54,716 bases of DNA from Clostridia bacterium UC5.1-1D10 (GTDB lineage Bacteria; Bacillota; Clostridia; Lachnospirales; Anaerotignaceae): the NCBI GenBank assembly GCA_001304995.1, contig BBZU01000018.1:1-54716 (forward strand), in the 5' to 3' direction. Positions 8,795-18,382 of this stretch are shown in pieces. The notes under the pieces are model-generated. The model saw only the letters and a program-made list of their open reading frames with translations, did no database searches and was not told the DNA's origin. The translations under genes were made by a program, and so were the position numbers. Position 1 is the first letter of the stretch; every line of letters starts with the position of its first letter.

Positions 8795-11700
8795 ATGCGT
8801 AAAACAAGAAGAATCATTGCTTTTTTGCTAGCGATGATTATTGCTTTGCCGACGATATCAATGTCAGCAGGAAAAACGACTGCGTATGCGGCAAATGATG
8901 GTAGTGATATCACAAAAATCACAGTTGTCAAAGGTAAGGATATCAACTATATGCAGTATGGTGGACAAAATGTTCTCCATTCTTCTGCATGGTGGTATGA
9001 TTCCGAAGGCAACAAAAACCCGGCATTTTGTGTCGATCCTAACAAAGCAGGCCCCGGCGAATACTTTGCCGGAAAGTATGATGTTAGTGTTGCTGGTGCA
9101 GAAACAAATGAGAAGATGGCAGCCATCATTAACAACAGTATACCATATAAGACATATCAGGAATTGGGTGTAAACAGCGAGGAAGAAGCCTATGCTGCGA
9201 CAAAAGCAGCTATCTGGTGTGTTATTGGGGTATCGAAATACACAGACAGAAGTAAATGGCGTGCACCGGATAGACCGCAAGTAACAGCTTTGTTCAATAA
9301 ACTGGTCGATCTCGCTCTGGATAATCCTCCTCCGGTAAAAGCCGCAGTGTATGGCGTTATCAAGGTCGATGAGGAGCCTGTTGAAGAAGGTAACTACTTT
9401 GTGCAGCGTTTTCAGGTAAAGGAAACAAGTAACTCTGGAAAGAAAATCACAAAGTATAAAGTTGAATTAACAGGTGATTATCCAGATGGAACGATCATTA
9501 CGGATGAAGATGGGGTTGAAAAGACACAGTTCAAAGGTGAAGAAACCTTTGCAATCCGTATTCCAAAGACTTCAGGTCCCTCAAGTGGAAATGCAGAAGC
9601 AAATGTGAAAATTTCTGCAAATCTTTACTCAAATGTTATCCTGATTGGTAAGCCCTTGAATGGGTTGGATAATAAGGTACAGGATATGGAAATTGGGATG
9701 CCAAACCAGCCGATCACAATCAATGCGAAAATGACCATTGGAGTTCCAGATATTCCAGAGCCACCAGATAAACCAGGAGATGGCAAACTGAAAGTTATCA
9801 AACTGGATGCAAGAGATAACGCAACTCCTTTGGAGGGTGTAACATTTGATTGTTATAACTCACAGGGGCAGTTGATCGACACAGGTACGACAGATAAATC
9901 TGGTGCATGGGAACCTAATATCCCAGGAGAAGGGACTTATACAGTTGTCGAACGTTCTTCTGGCAATAGTTATCAGTTGACAGAACCTACAACCTTGATT
10001 ATTACAGTACCAAAAGATGGAACTGCAACGGCAACATTCCGTGACTATCCAACACACACTGTTACTCCAGAAAAGGAAGATGCAGAAACAGGCGAACCTA
10101 TTCCTGGCGTACAGCTTGAAATCGTACAGATCGACGGCAAAGGTGCATGGAGAGCAACAGGCAAAACCGATGCAGACGGGAAAATCGTTTGGGAAGATGT
10201 ACCTGACGGTACTTATCTTGTAAGAGAAGTATCCACAGTAGAGGGATATATCTTGGATCAGACACCTCAGTATGTGACTGTAAGAAATGGACAGGCTTCC
10301 AGCATGAAGTTCCTCAACAGCAAATTCCCCGGTCTGACTATCACAAAGATCGACCAGCAGACAGGAGAAGTCGTTACCGACCCTGCAACCTTTAAGGTAG
10401 AACAGGTAGACGGCAGTTATACAACCACAGTCACAACAGAAAATGGTGTTGCTACACTGAAAAATCTACCAGTAGGTACTTATAAAATCACAGAAGTAAC
10501 TGCACCTGAAGGATACGCATTGGGTGATTGCCCTCAGACCGTATACCTTGGCAAAGACAAGAATGTTCAGGTGGTTATGAAGAACCTGAAGAAGCCTGTA
10601 CTTACCATCGAAAAGATCGACGGACAGACAGGTGATTCAGTACCAGGCACCAAGTTTGAAATCAAGAAATCCGACGGAACTGTGATCGGTACCGTAACAA
10701 CAGGTGCAGATGGCAAAGTAACAGTCGGTATGAAAGGTGGCGAACTTGGATATCTCGATCCCGATGTATATACTGTAACAGAAGTCTTTGTACCAGAGCC
10801 TTATGTGCTGACAGGTGAGCATCAGGACATCAGACTGAATGCAGGCGATAGCAAGTCCTTGTTATTTGCAAACCTTGAAATGCCCAGCATCACCGTTGAT
10901 AAATACGACGAAGAAACAGGCGAAAAATTGCCAGGTGCTCAGTTTGCTATCTACGAGCAGGCTGATACCGCACGTCCAGTTGTTGAAGGTATGACTGACG
11001 AAAACGGTAAATTTACATCCGGCTATCTCAAACCCGGTACTTATGTGGTCAAAGAACTGAATCCACCTCCTGGATATATGTTCTCTGATAAAACAAGTCC
11101 TGACAGAGTGATCGTTGCCAAACCTGGCGATGGTGAAATCATCGTAAAGGTAGACAATATCAAGCTGCCAGAACTGACAATCAAGAAAATCGACTCTGTA
11201 ACCAAAGAGCCGATTGCGGGTGTTGTGTATGAAATCAAAGAAGTAGACGATACCAGCGTACAGCCCACAACGGCTACTACCGATGAAAAAGGTATGATCG
11301 TAATTCCTGGGCTGAAAGCAGGCACTTATGAAATCACTGAAATTTCTACACCAAAACCCTATATCCTCAATGACACACCGCAGAGAGTAAAACTCGAAGC
11401 AGGAGATCATAAAACATTGATGTTTGAGAACATCAAATACCCCACATTGATCATCGAGAAAACAGACTATACGACCAATAAAGGTATTCCAAACACCACA
11501 TTCAAGATTGAGCATGAAGAAGCAAACGGCTCTATCAAAATGATCGGTACATTCAAAACCGATAAAGATGGCAGAATCAAACTGCCGTATGTCGAACCTG
11601 GCTGGTACATCGTAACAGAAACTATTCCGGCACAGGGCTACCAGAAACCTACAAACCCTGTAACTCGTATTTATTTGAACCCTGGCGACAACTCTTATCT

Positions 11701-14700
11701 GAAGGATGATAATATCGCTGGTGGCGGCGGTACTGGTGGCACAGGCGGCGGTACAACGACCGACGGTATTGAAATCACAAGTGGGAATGATTACGAAGTG
11801 GTAGACGGCATCGTCAACTATCCACTGAATAGTTTGGTCATCAAGAAAGCAGACGCCAATACAGGTGAAATGCTGGATGGTGCAACCTTTGAAGTATTCA
11901 GAATCACAGGTGAAACAAGTGGTCAGAACGGCAAACTGATCTGCACAGCAACAACCGACAATTCTGGTGTTATCGTTATCACTGGATTGGAAGCAGGTGC
12001 TTATGCAGTCAGAGAAACAAAAGCACCAAATAACTACATCATCGCAGAAACCGATATGCAGACAGTCAACATGAAAGCAGACGGCACATCTGTTGTGGAA
12101 GTAGTGTTCAGAAACTATCCTTATGGTGCAATCTCTATCAACAAAGTAGATGGTAATACCAAGGAACCATTGGAAGGTGCTGAATTTACAGTAACTACAT
12201 CTGCTGGAGCTGCGGTAGGAGATGGCAGATATATAACCGATGCAAACGGTAATATCTTGATCCCTAATCTTAAACCGGGCAGTTATGTGATTACAGAAGT
12301 GAAAGCCCCTGACGGATATATGTTGTCTACGACACCAAAAACAGTGCAAATCGGGACAACAGGTGAAACACTGACTGTAAACTTTACCAACTACAAAAAA
12401 GGCGGTATTTTGATCCGTAAATATGACGCAGATAATAAAGCTCTGCTGGGCGGTGCAACCTTTAAGGTAGAACGCTCTGACGGTACAGTTGTAGGTACAT
12501 CTGACGGACTGTATACCACGGATGAAAGTGGTACTATCTTGATCCCTGATTTGGAAAAAGGTACATACGTTATTACAGAAATCAAAGCACCAGAAGGTTA
12601 TGCTTTGAGCGAAAATCCTTCCCAGACAATCAAGATTGATGCGGATAAAATTTATACAGTAGATTTCTATAACCAGAAAAAAGGCGGTCTACTGATTCGG
12701 AAGTTTGACGCAGACAGCAAAAAACTGCTGGCGGGTGCAACATTTAAGATCGAGCGTCCTGACGGTACAGTCGTAGGAACATCTAACGGGTTATATACCA
12801 CAGATGAAAGTGGTGCTATTTCCCTGCCAGAACTGGCAAAAGGCACATACATCATCACAGAAATTAAGGCACCAGACGGATATGCTTTAAGTGATCAGCC
12901 TAGCCAGACAATCCAGATTGATAATCAGAAAACCTATACAGTCGATTTTTACAACAAAAGACAACTTGGTGTGCAGATTATCAAGCTCGACAGTCAGACA
13001 AAACAGCCTTTGGCAGGTGCCGAATTTGAAATCTGGAAAACGGGTGCATCTTCCAGCACATCTGTTTCCAGCGGTAGCCCTGCTGGCGTATTGGTAGGAA
13101 CATACACAACAAACAGTAATGGTGTTATCAATGTAGTTCTGGAAGAAGGAACTTATGAAATCATTGAAAAGAAAGCACCAGAAGGATATCAGATTGATAG
13201 CCATAAACAGGATATTGTTGTAAAGGATGGCGAACAGACATCTGTGACATTTACCAATACCAAAATTATTGGTTTGGAAATCCTGAAAATTGATGCAGTC
13301 AGCAAGAAACCTTTGCAGGGTGCAATCTTTGATGTGTCCAAGCCAAACGGCGAACATGTAGGCACATATTCTACCGATTCCAATGGTTATATCATGGTAT
13401 CTGGTCTGGCGTCCGGCACTTATGTGGTAACAGAAAAAGAAGCACCGTATGGTTACGCTTTAGACAGTGTACCTCAAACAGTAGAAGTAAAAGCTGGTGC
13501 AGCAACAAGGGTAACTTTCACGAACAGCAAATTAGGCGGCATTGTCATTAAGAAACTGGATAGTGCGACAGAAAAACCCATCGAAGGCTGCGAATTTTTG
13601 ATCACAACATTTGATGGTACAGAAATTGGTACCTTTGTAACAGACAGATCTGGTCTGATCCATCTGTCTAATCTGCCGGAAGGTACATATATCGCTAAAG
13701 AAACAAAGGCACCAAGAGGATATAACTTGGCACAGCCTAAAACATTCAGCGTCAAAGATCAGACCAATCAGTATTTGGCTGGCTCTGACAACAACAAAAC
13801 AATCACTATTTACAATGATCCTCTGGGTGTAAGCCAGATTATTAAAACTGACGCAGTAACAGGCGAACCCGTTGCAGGTGCAACATACGTTATTGCGGCA
13901 CTTAACAGTGGAGCAGGAGCGTATGAACAGACAGTCATTGCAGCAGGTGCTAATGCGTCCAATGTAATGATCAATGGTCTGCACACTGTTATTGGTGAGT
14001 ACACAACAAGTGAAAATGGTATCATCAATATCAGCAACTTGCCAGAAGGCTGGTACACATTGCAGGAAAAAACTGCACCTGCAGGATACGAACGTGACGC
14101 CACTATCTATAACTTCCAGATCACAGGAAACGGCGTTCCGACTATTATCCGACTGACCAATAAACCTATCATGGGCAGAATTGCACTGACAAAACTGTCC
14201 CAGAACTATAACAACAATACTGGTTGGGATAGTGGTACACCATTGGCAGGAGCAGTATATAACATCGTGGACAAGAACGGTGTTGTTGTAGATAAACTGA
14301 CAACAGGTGCAGACGGTACAGCACTCTCCAACCAGATCAAGGTTGGCACATATACCCTGCAGGAAGTGAAAGCACCTGATTGGTATGGTATCAATCCTAC
14401 ACCTATCAAAGTAACTATCCAGAAACAGGGTCAAGTAGTATCTGTTGTAGCAAAAGATCCTTCTATCAATTTGATGGTAGGCATCAAGAAAACATCTGAT
14501 ACACGCACTTGCGGTTGGGGTGATACAATCAACTACTACATCACAGGTGTTGGCAACGAATCCAATGTTGCACTGGATAAATTTACTGTTCACGATAAAT
14601 TGCCAGATCCTAAAGCAGCACAGATTAAATATTTCGATACAGGTATGTGGAGCAAGAAGTATAACTTCAAGGTTGCTTACACAACAAACTTGAATACCGC

Positions 14701-15019
14701 ATATACCTATCTGCCTGGTTTGTACACATCTGATAAACATAACCATATTGATCTGTATGCTAAGAATCTGGGTCTGAGAAACGGTGAATATGTAACACAG
14801 ATTAAGATGGAATTCCAGGATTCCGTGGCTCCTGGCTTCAAGCTGATGGAAGCAATGTCTGCACAGCTGATTGCTGGCAGTAACCTTACAAACGGATACC
14901 AGTTCACAAATTACGCAGATGTAACAGGTAGATGGCATGATCAGGTTGTAACAGCAAACAGTCATTGGACAATCCAAATGTATGCTCCTCAGAAGCCACT
15001 GCCTAAAACTGGTTACTAA
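8795..15019 (+). CDS. giant Cna_B-repeat surface adhesin ending in LPKTGY
   Basis: A 2074-residue secreted surface protein. It has a signal peptide (MRKTRRIIAFLLAMIIALPT), a thioester-domain-like N-terminal module (about 40-320) with Cys79 in AFCVDPN and ATKAAIW at 135-141, then about 16 Cna_B-type repeats (about 328-1890). Each repeat opens with an (I/L)xIxKxD strand, holds a G(A/V)xF motif and ends with an APxGY-like turn and an F(x)N strand. A Gly-rich linker of about 16 residues (about 974-990) separates repeats 7 and 8. The last 185 residues are a different domain, and the protein ends KPLPKTGY. Cna_B domains normally hold internal Lys-Asn isopeptide bonds and form rigid stalks. Two oddities: Lys137 stands where thioester domains have Gln, and no hydrophobic helix follows LPKTG. 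The ATG at 8795 has AAAGGAGGG upstream. Upstream in-frame codons come from the preceding hairpin. Confidence 0.9.
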   Translation: MRKTRRIIAFLLAMIIALPTISMSAGKTTAYAANDGSDITKITVVKGKDINYMQYGGQNVLHSSAWWYDSEGNKNPAFCVDPNKAGPGEYFAGKYDVSVAGAETNEKMAAIINNSIPYKTYQELGVNSEEEAYAATKAAIWCVIGVSKYTDRSKWRAPDRPQVTALFNKLVDLALDNPPPVKAAVYGVIKVDEEPVEEGNYFVQRFQVKETSNSGKKITKYKVELTGDYPDGTIITDEDGVEKTQFKGEETFAIRIPKTSGPSSGNAEANVKISANLYSNVILIGKPLNGLDNKVQDMEIGMPNQPITINAKMTIGVPDIPEPPDKPGDGKLKVIKLDARDNATPLEGVTFDCYNSQGQLIDTGTTDKSGAWEPNIPGEGTYTVVERSSGNSYQLTEPTTLIITVPKDGTATATFRDYPTHTVTPEKEDAETGEPIPGVQLEIVQIDGKGAWRATGKTDADGKIVWEDVPDGTYLVREVSTVEGYILDQTPQYVTVRNGQASSMKFLNSKFPGLTITKIDQQTGEVVTDPATFKVEQVDGSYTTTVTTENGVATLKNLPVGTYKITEVTAPEGYALGDCPQTVYLGKDKNVQVVMKNLKKPVLTIEKIDGQTGDSVPGTKFEIKKSDGTVIGTVTTGADGKVTVGMKGGELGYLDPDVYTVTEVFVPEPYVLTGEHQDIRLNAGDSKSLLFANLEMPSITVDKYDEETGEKLPGAQFAIYEQADTARPVVEGMTDENGKFTSGYLKPGTYVVKELNPPPGYMFSDKTSPDRVIVAKPGDGEIIVKVDNIKLPELTIKKIDSVTKEPIAGVVYEIKEVDDTSVQPTTATTDEKGMIVIPGLKAGTYEITEISTPKPYILNDTPQRVKLEAGDHKTLMFENIKYPTLIIEKTDYTTNKGIPNTTFKIEHEEANGSIKMIGTFKTDKDGRIKLPYVEPGWYIVTETIPAQGYQKPTNPVTRIYLNPGDNSYLKDDNIAGGGGTGGTGGGTTTDGIEITSGNDYEVVDGIVNYPLNSLVIKKADANTGEMLDGATFEVFRITGETSGQNGKLICTATTDNSGVIVITGLEAGAYAVRETKAPNNYIIAETDMQTVNMKADGTSVVEVVFRNYPYGAISINKVDGNTKEPLEGAEFTVTTSAGAAVGDGRYITDANGNILIPNLKPGSYVITEVKAPDGYMLSTTPKTVQIGTTGETLTVNFTNYKKGGILIRKYDADNKALLGGATFKVERSDGTVVGTSDGLYTTDESGTILIPDLEKGTYVITEIKAPEGYALSENPSQTIKIDADKIYTVDFYNQKKGGLLIRKFDADSKKLLAGATFKIERPDGTVVGTSNGLYTTDESGAISLPELAKGTYIITEIKAPDGYALSDQPSQTIQIDNQKTYTVDFYNKRQLGVQIIKLDSQTKQPLAGAEFEIWKTGASSSTSVSSGSPAGVLVGTYTTNSNGVINVVLEEGTYEIIEKKAPEGYQIDSHKQDIVVKDGEQTSVTFTNTKIIGLEILKIDAVSKKPLQGAIFDVSKPNGEHVGTYSTDSNGYIMVSGLASGTYVVTEKEAPYGYALDSVPQTVEVKAGAATRVTFTNSKLGGIVIKKLDSATEKPIEGCEFLITTFDGTEIGTFVTDRSGLIHLSNLPEGTYIAKETKAPRGYNLAQPKTFSVKDQTNQYLAGSDNNKTITIYNDPLGVSQIIKTDAVTGEPVAGATYVIAALNSGAGAYEQTVIAAGANASNVMINGLHTVIGEYTTSENGIINISNLPEGWYTLQEKTAPAGYERDATIYNFQITGNGVPTIIRLTNKPIMGRIALTKLSQNYNNNTGWDSGTPLAGAVYNIVDKNGVVVDKLTTGADGTALSNQIKVGTYTLQEVKAPDWYGINPTPIKVTIQKQGQVVSVVAKDPSINLMVGIKKTSDTRTCGWGDTINYYITGVGNESNVALDKFTVHDKLPDPKAAQIKYFDTGMWSKKYNFKVAYTTNLNTAYTYLPGLYTSDKHNHIDLYAKNLGLRNGEYVTQIKMEFQDSVAPGFKLMEAMSAQLIAGSNLTNGYQFTNYADVTGRWHDQVVTANSHWTIQMYAPQKPLPKTGY

Positions 15020-15054
15020 TAACTTAAAATTAAAAAAACATAGCCATAAGTTTT

Positions 15055-15091
15055 TTACAGCTACCTTTGAAAAAAGGTAGCTGTAATTTTT
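15055..15091 (+). terminator. terminator hairpin between Cna_B gene and pilin-like gene
   Basis: A 13-bp stem (TTACAGCTACCTT / AAGGTAGCTGTAA) is followed by five Ts. It ends 19 bases before the next ATG at 15110, so no promoter fits downstream of it. Confidence 0.9.
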
Positions 15092-15109
15092 AGAAAGGGA
15101 TGATACAAA

Positions 15110-15456
15110 ATGAAAAGATGGAAAGAAACATTAGCGATGGCAACATCAACAGTCATGATGTTACCTACGAAAGCGTGGGCAAACAGTGACAATATCCAAA
15201 AAGCAATCGAAGGTGCAAGTAAAGCAGATTTCGATAGTATCGAGGGTTTTTTGGTGACTTAATTAAGATTGCAACTAATTTGATACCGCCAGTTGCTACT
15301 TTGGCGTTACTAATTGGTGTACTGACCGCATTTTTGTGTGCTCCACTGAAAAAGTATCGTGGCTTTGGGTTGGGTTGCATCGTATTTGCAATCCTGCTAC
15401 TTATTCTGTATCTGTTCTTGCCTACTATCATCAACATGATTGCAGGTAATGGCTGA
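15110..15456 (+). CDS. VirB2/TrbC-like pilin subunit (frameshifted)
   Basis: A small membrane protein of about 115 residues, probably the pilin-like subunit of the conjugative channel. It has a signal-like N-terminus (KRWKETLAMATSTVMMLPTK, AWA cleavage region), a short polar stretch (NSDNIQKAIEGASKADFDSI) and two hydrophobic helices (LIPPVATLALLIGVLTAFL and FGLGCIVFAILLLILYLFL) around a basic KKYRG loop. This is the usual layout of VirB2/TrbC proteins. The frame stops early after 50 codons; adding one T to the T6 run at 15247-15252 restores IEGFFGDLIKIATNL and the full length. The gene lies just before virB6, as in many Gram-positive transfer operons. GAAAGGGA precedes the ATG. Confidence 0.75.
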
Positions 15457-15466
15457 TAATTGGATA

Positions 15467-15494
15467 GACCTGAGAGATTTCATTCTCTCAGGTC
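15467..15494 (+). promoter_or_regulatory. intergenic hairpin between pilin-like gene and virB6
   Basis: A perfect 11-bp stem, GACCTGAGAGA pairing with TCTCTCAGGTC, with a six-base loop. The tail is ATTTAA, so it is a weak terminator at best. It lies 31 bases before the virB6 ATG. A role in mRNA processing or stability is possible. Confidence 0.7.
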
Positions 15495-15525
15495 ATTTAA
15501 CTAAACAAAGAAAGGGGAGAATGAA

Positions 15526-18354
15526 ATGTCTGCCATCGTTACAGGTATTCTTAATGCCTTGATAGGAATTATTTTGATGATTCTGGCAGCAGCTCTGGAA
15601 TTTTTTTCTGACACATTTTTAGATACAGTAAAATGGAATTTTTCTACATTTGGTACTTATTTCCCGTTTTTCAGTAATATATTGGACTTTTTTAAGGTGT
15701 TAGGAGCCGGGTGGCTAAGTATTGTAGGCATTTTATTTATACTAAAGTGTTTTGGACTGGCGGCAGGTCTGCAAATTCAACGTAGCCGTATATGGCAATT
15801 TGTATTGCGGTATTTGTTTTTTGGCTTTTTAGCGATTCAAAGCTGGTCAATCATGTCCTTTTTCTATTTGAAGCTGAGTGCAGTAATCAGTGAAATTATT
15901 GCAATAGACGCAAGTAACGCAGGAAACTTAGGTTTTGTTGATTTTGTAACGTCGATTGGCTCCAGGGTTATGGACGGATTGATCATTGGTGTTGCCGGAG
16001 ATGTAGGCGGCATGATCGGTATCGTTAAGGTTCTCGTTATTCTTGTGGTAACAGTCATGCTTGTTGTAAATTTCTTCAAGCTCATTTCGATGTTTTTCAT
16101 CCGATATGTCCGGCTGGTATTTCTGGTGGCACTAGCACCGATCGCTTTTGGACTGGCTATTCTGGAAGAAACAAAGCAAATATTCGATACATATATCCGT
16201 ACATTTTTTGCGGATATTTTTGTCTTTATTATGACCGCATTTTTTATCAAGGGATTTATCAGCGTTATGTCCTCATCGAATAACCTGAATTTAGACGACT
16301 CCGTTGAATTTACAGAACTATTTAAGCAATCAGCTTATCGTGATCTGATTTGGGCTTTTTTGCCTTGGCATATTCCACTTTTGCAGTACAGTTCGACCAG
16401 TTTGTCGCAAGTCTGGGTATTAACATAAGTCGTGGTGGCAGTGCTGGTGGTGCTGGGATACTTGGTGCGTTAGGTGCATCTGCTATGATGCTGCGGCGTG
16501 CGATTGGCAGTGGTGCAGGCGGTGCAGGGTTAGCTACACCGTTAGGCAATACATTCTCAAAAAATTGGAATGACATGAAAGGTGCTGTGCTTGGGGGAGC
16601 CAGATCAGGATTTGCTTCCGGCACGACAAAGGGAGAAGCCTTTGCCATGGGAGCTATGGGAGCTGCTAAAGGATTTGCCAGTACGACCAATGTAGCCAGG
16701 GCGGCAGCTATGACAAAGGACGGCAGTTCCTTTGCCGAAGCATTAAATCAGAAATTTGATAAGAGATTTGGTGAAATGCAGGATGCAGCCAAAAGAGGAA
16801 TGTCGCAGAAAGACTTTGATGCAACAAAAAAAACGTGCAGAACAAAATGGCTTTACTGTTGATCAGCAGCGTGCAAGGGATGCGATCATCAATGACATGA
16901 AGGTTGGCAATATCACGCCAGCAATGGCTCAAAGCAGATTAGCAGCTCAAGGTCTGTTAAGAGAAGATGAACAGGGTGCAATGAGCATGGATGCAGCAGC
17001 AAACCACTATGCTCATAAGAATCCCGAAGCTTCTGGAAGTAGTATGGCAGAGAAATACAAAGCAAACACCCCTGAGAACGCTTATACGCCAGCAGAAAGG
17101 GCTTATAAAATGCCAGGCGGTACAATGCTCAATGAAAATGAATCGTTGCGTACAAGCGACGGTATGACCTCTAGCAACGGTGTGACAAATTTCCCGGATG
17201 GAACAAAGGTAACATCTGGTGGAGCAGTACAATTTGCGAATAACGCAATGATGGAAAAAGGAATGAAAGATAACAACGGAAATGTACTCCCGGATGGTGC
17301 TATTCAACATGAAAACGGTATTTATTCTGTTGGCAATAAAGTTATTGGATCAAATGGCGTTGCACAAGAAATTACGAAGCCTACAAGATTGCCTGACGGA
17401 ACGATTGTAAGACCGAATGGAGATAGAGAAATCAACGGAGGGGCTGCGGCTGGCGGTATTACCGTTGATAAGAATGGTGTGATAACACACGGCAATGGTG
17501 CAGTCACCAGTAGTGGCATTACCAAGCATGGGTCTGGCGTTGTATCTCAAGGTATGGCTACCACTCATGCAGACGGCAGTCAAACATTCTCTGACGGTTC
17601 CGTATTGCTTGATGATGGAAAATTGGTTCATTTGAATGGTGAGGTAACTCGTCCAGACGGTACAGTAATGACACTACAAGGCGATAAGGTATTTTCCGAT
17701 GGCTCTGTGTTACACAGTAATGGCGATGTTACAGCCAATGGCGTTACAAAACACAAAGATGGCAGTGCAACATACCAAAATAGAGTGGAACATGGAAATG
17801 GAGCAGTTACTTATAACGATGGTCATGTTGCTTATCAAGATGGCATTATGCTGGACGGCAAAGGCGGTGTATCCTTTGATAATGGCAATAACTATCAACC
17901 GATCCAAAGCCTGCCTGACGGAAAATATGTCCATGAAAAAACAGGGGATGTGGCTTATGCCGATGGTACGGTTTATCACTCTGCGTCTAAAGCAATCAGC
18001 AATGCTGAGGGATATCCAGGGCGTGTCAACCATGCCGATGGTAGTGGTGACAATGAGGGTACATTCTCTTTGGGCGGCACAGTATATTGGTCAAATGGTA
18101 CATCTGCAAATCCCGATGGTTCTATCGAATTTGATGAACATAATGGTGGCATTATCGTAAAAGATCAAACCATTCTCCACCAGTCTGGTGCGAAAACGGT
18201 AACTGTAAATGGTGTCACTAAGGTAATTCGTGAAGATGGATATACCACATGGAAATCTGATGACACATCTGCAGATGACCGACATGAGTATAAGAAAGAC
18301 AAAAATTCAAAATTCAGAGGATTTGGGATTCATTCAAGAAAAAATAGGAAATAG
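15526..18354 (+). CDS. VirB6/TrbL-like channel protein with DG-repeat tail (two frameshifts)
   Basis: A polytopic inner-membrane channel protein of the transfer machine. Residues 1-300 contain about six hydrophobic segments, including VKVLVILVVTVMLVVNFFKL and a VALAPIAFGLAIL helix, as in TrbL/VirB6. A Gly/Ala-rich segment follows, then a charged region, then an unusual tail of about 350 residues built from short units such as LPDGTIVRPNGD, FSDGSVLHSNGDVTANG and HGNGAVTYNDG. It ends in a basic segment. The frame breaks twice: T6 at 16356-16361 needs one more T (giving IWAFFALAYSTFAVQFDQFV), and A8 at 16826-16833 needs one fewer A (giving DATKKRAEQNGFTVDQQRA). The repaired protein has 942 residues. 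AAAGGGGAG precedes the ATG, and the lysozyme-P60 gene follows 28 bases later. Confidence 0.8.
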
Positions 18355-18382
18355 ACAGGTACATGAAAGGAGAAAATAAGAG

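Noticed and set aside
10862-14977. Long minus-strand open frames (495 codons at 10862-12349, 481 codons at 13532-14977) opposite the Cna_B gene
   Set aside because: They are rich in Cys, Phe and Ile runs, have no ribosome site or motif, and follow the codon periodicity of the Cna_B repeats on the other strand. They are shadows of a biased repeat gene.
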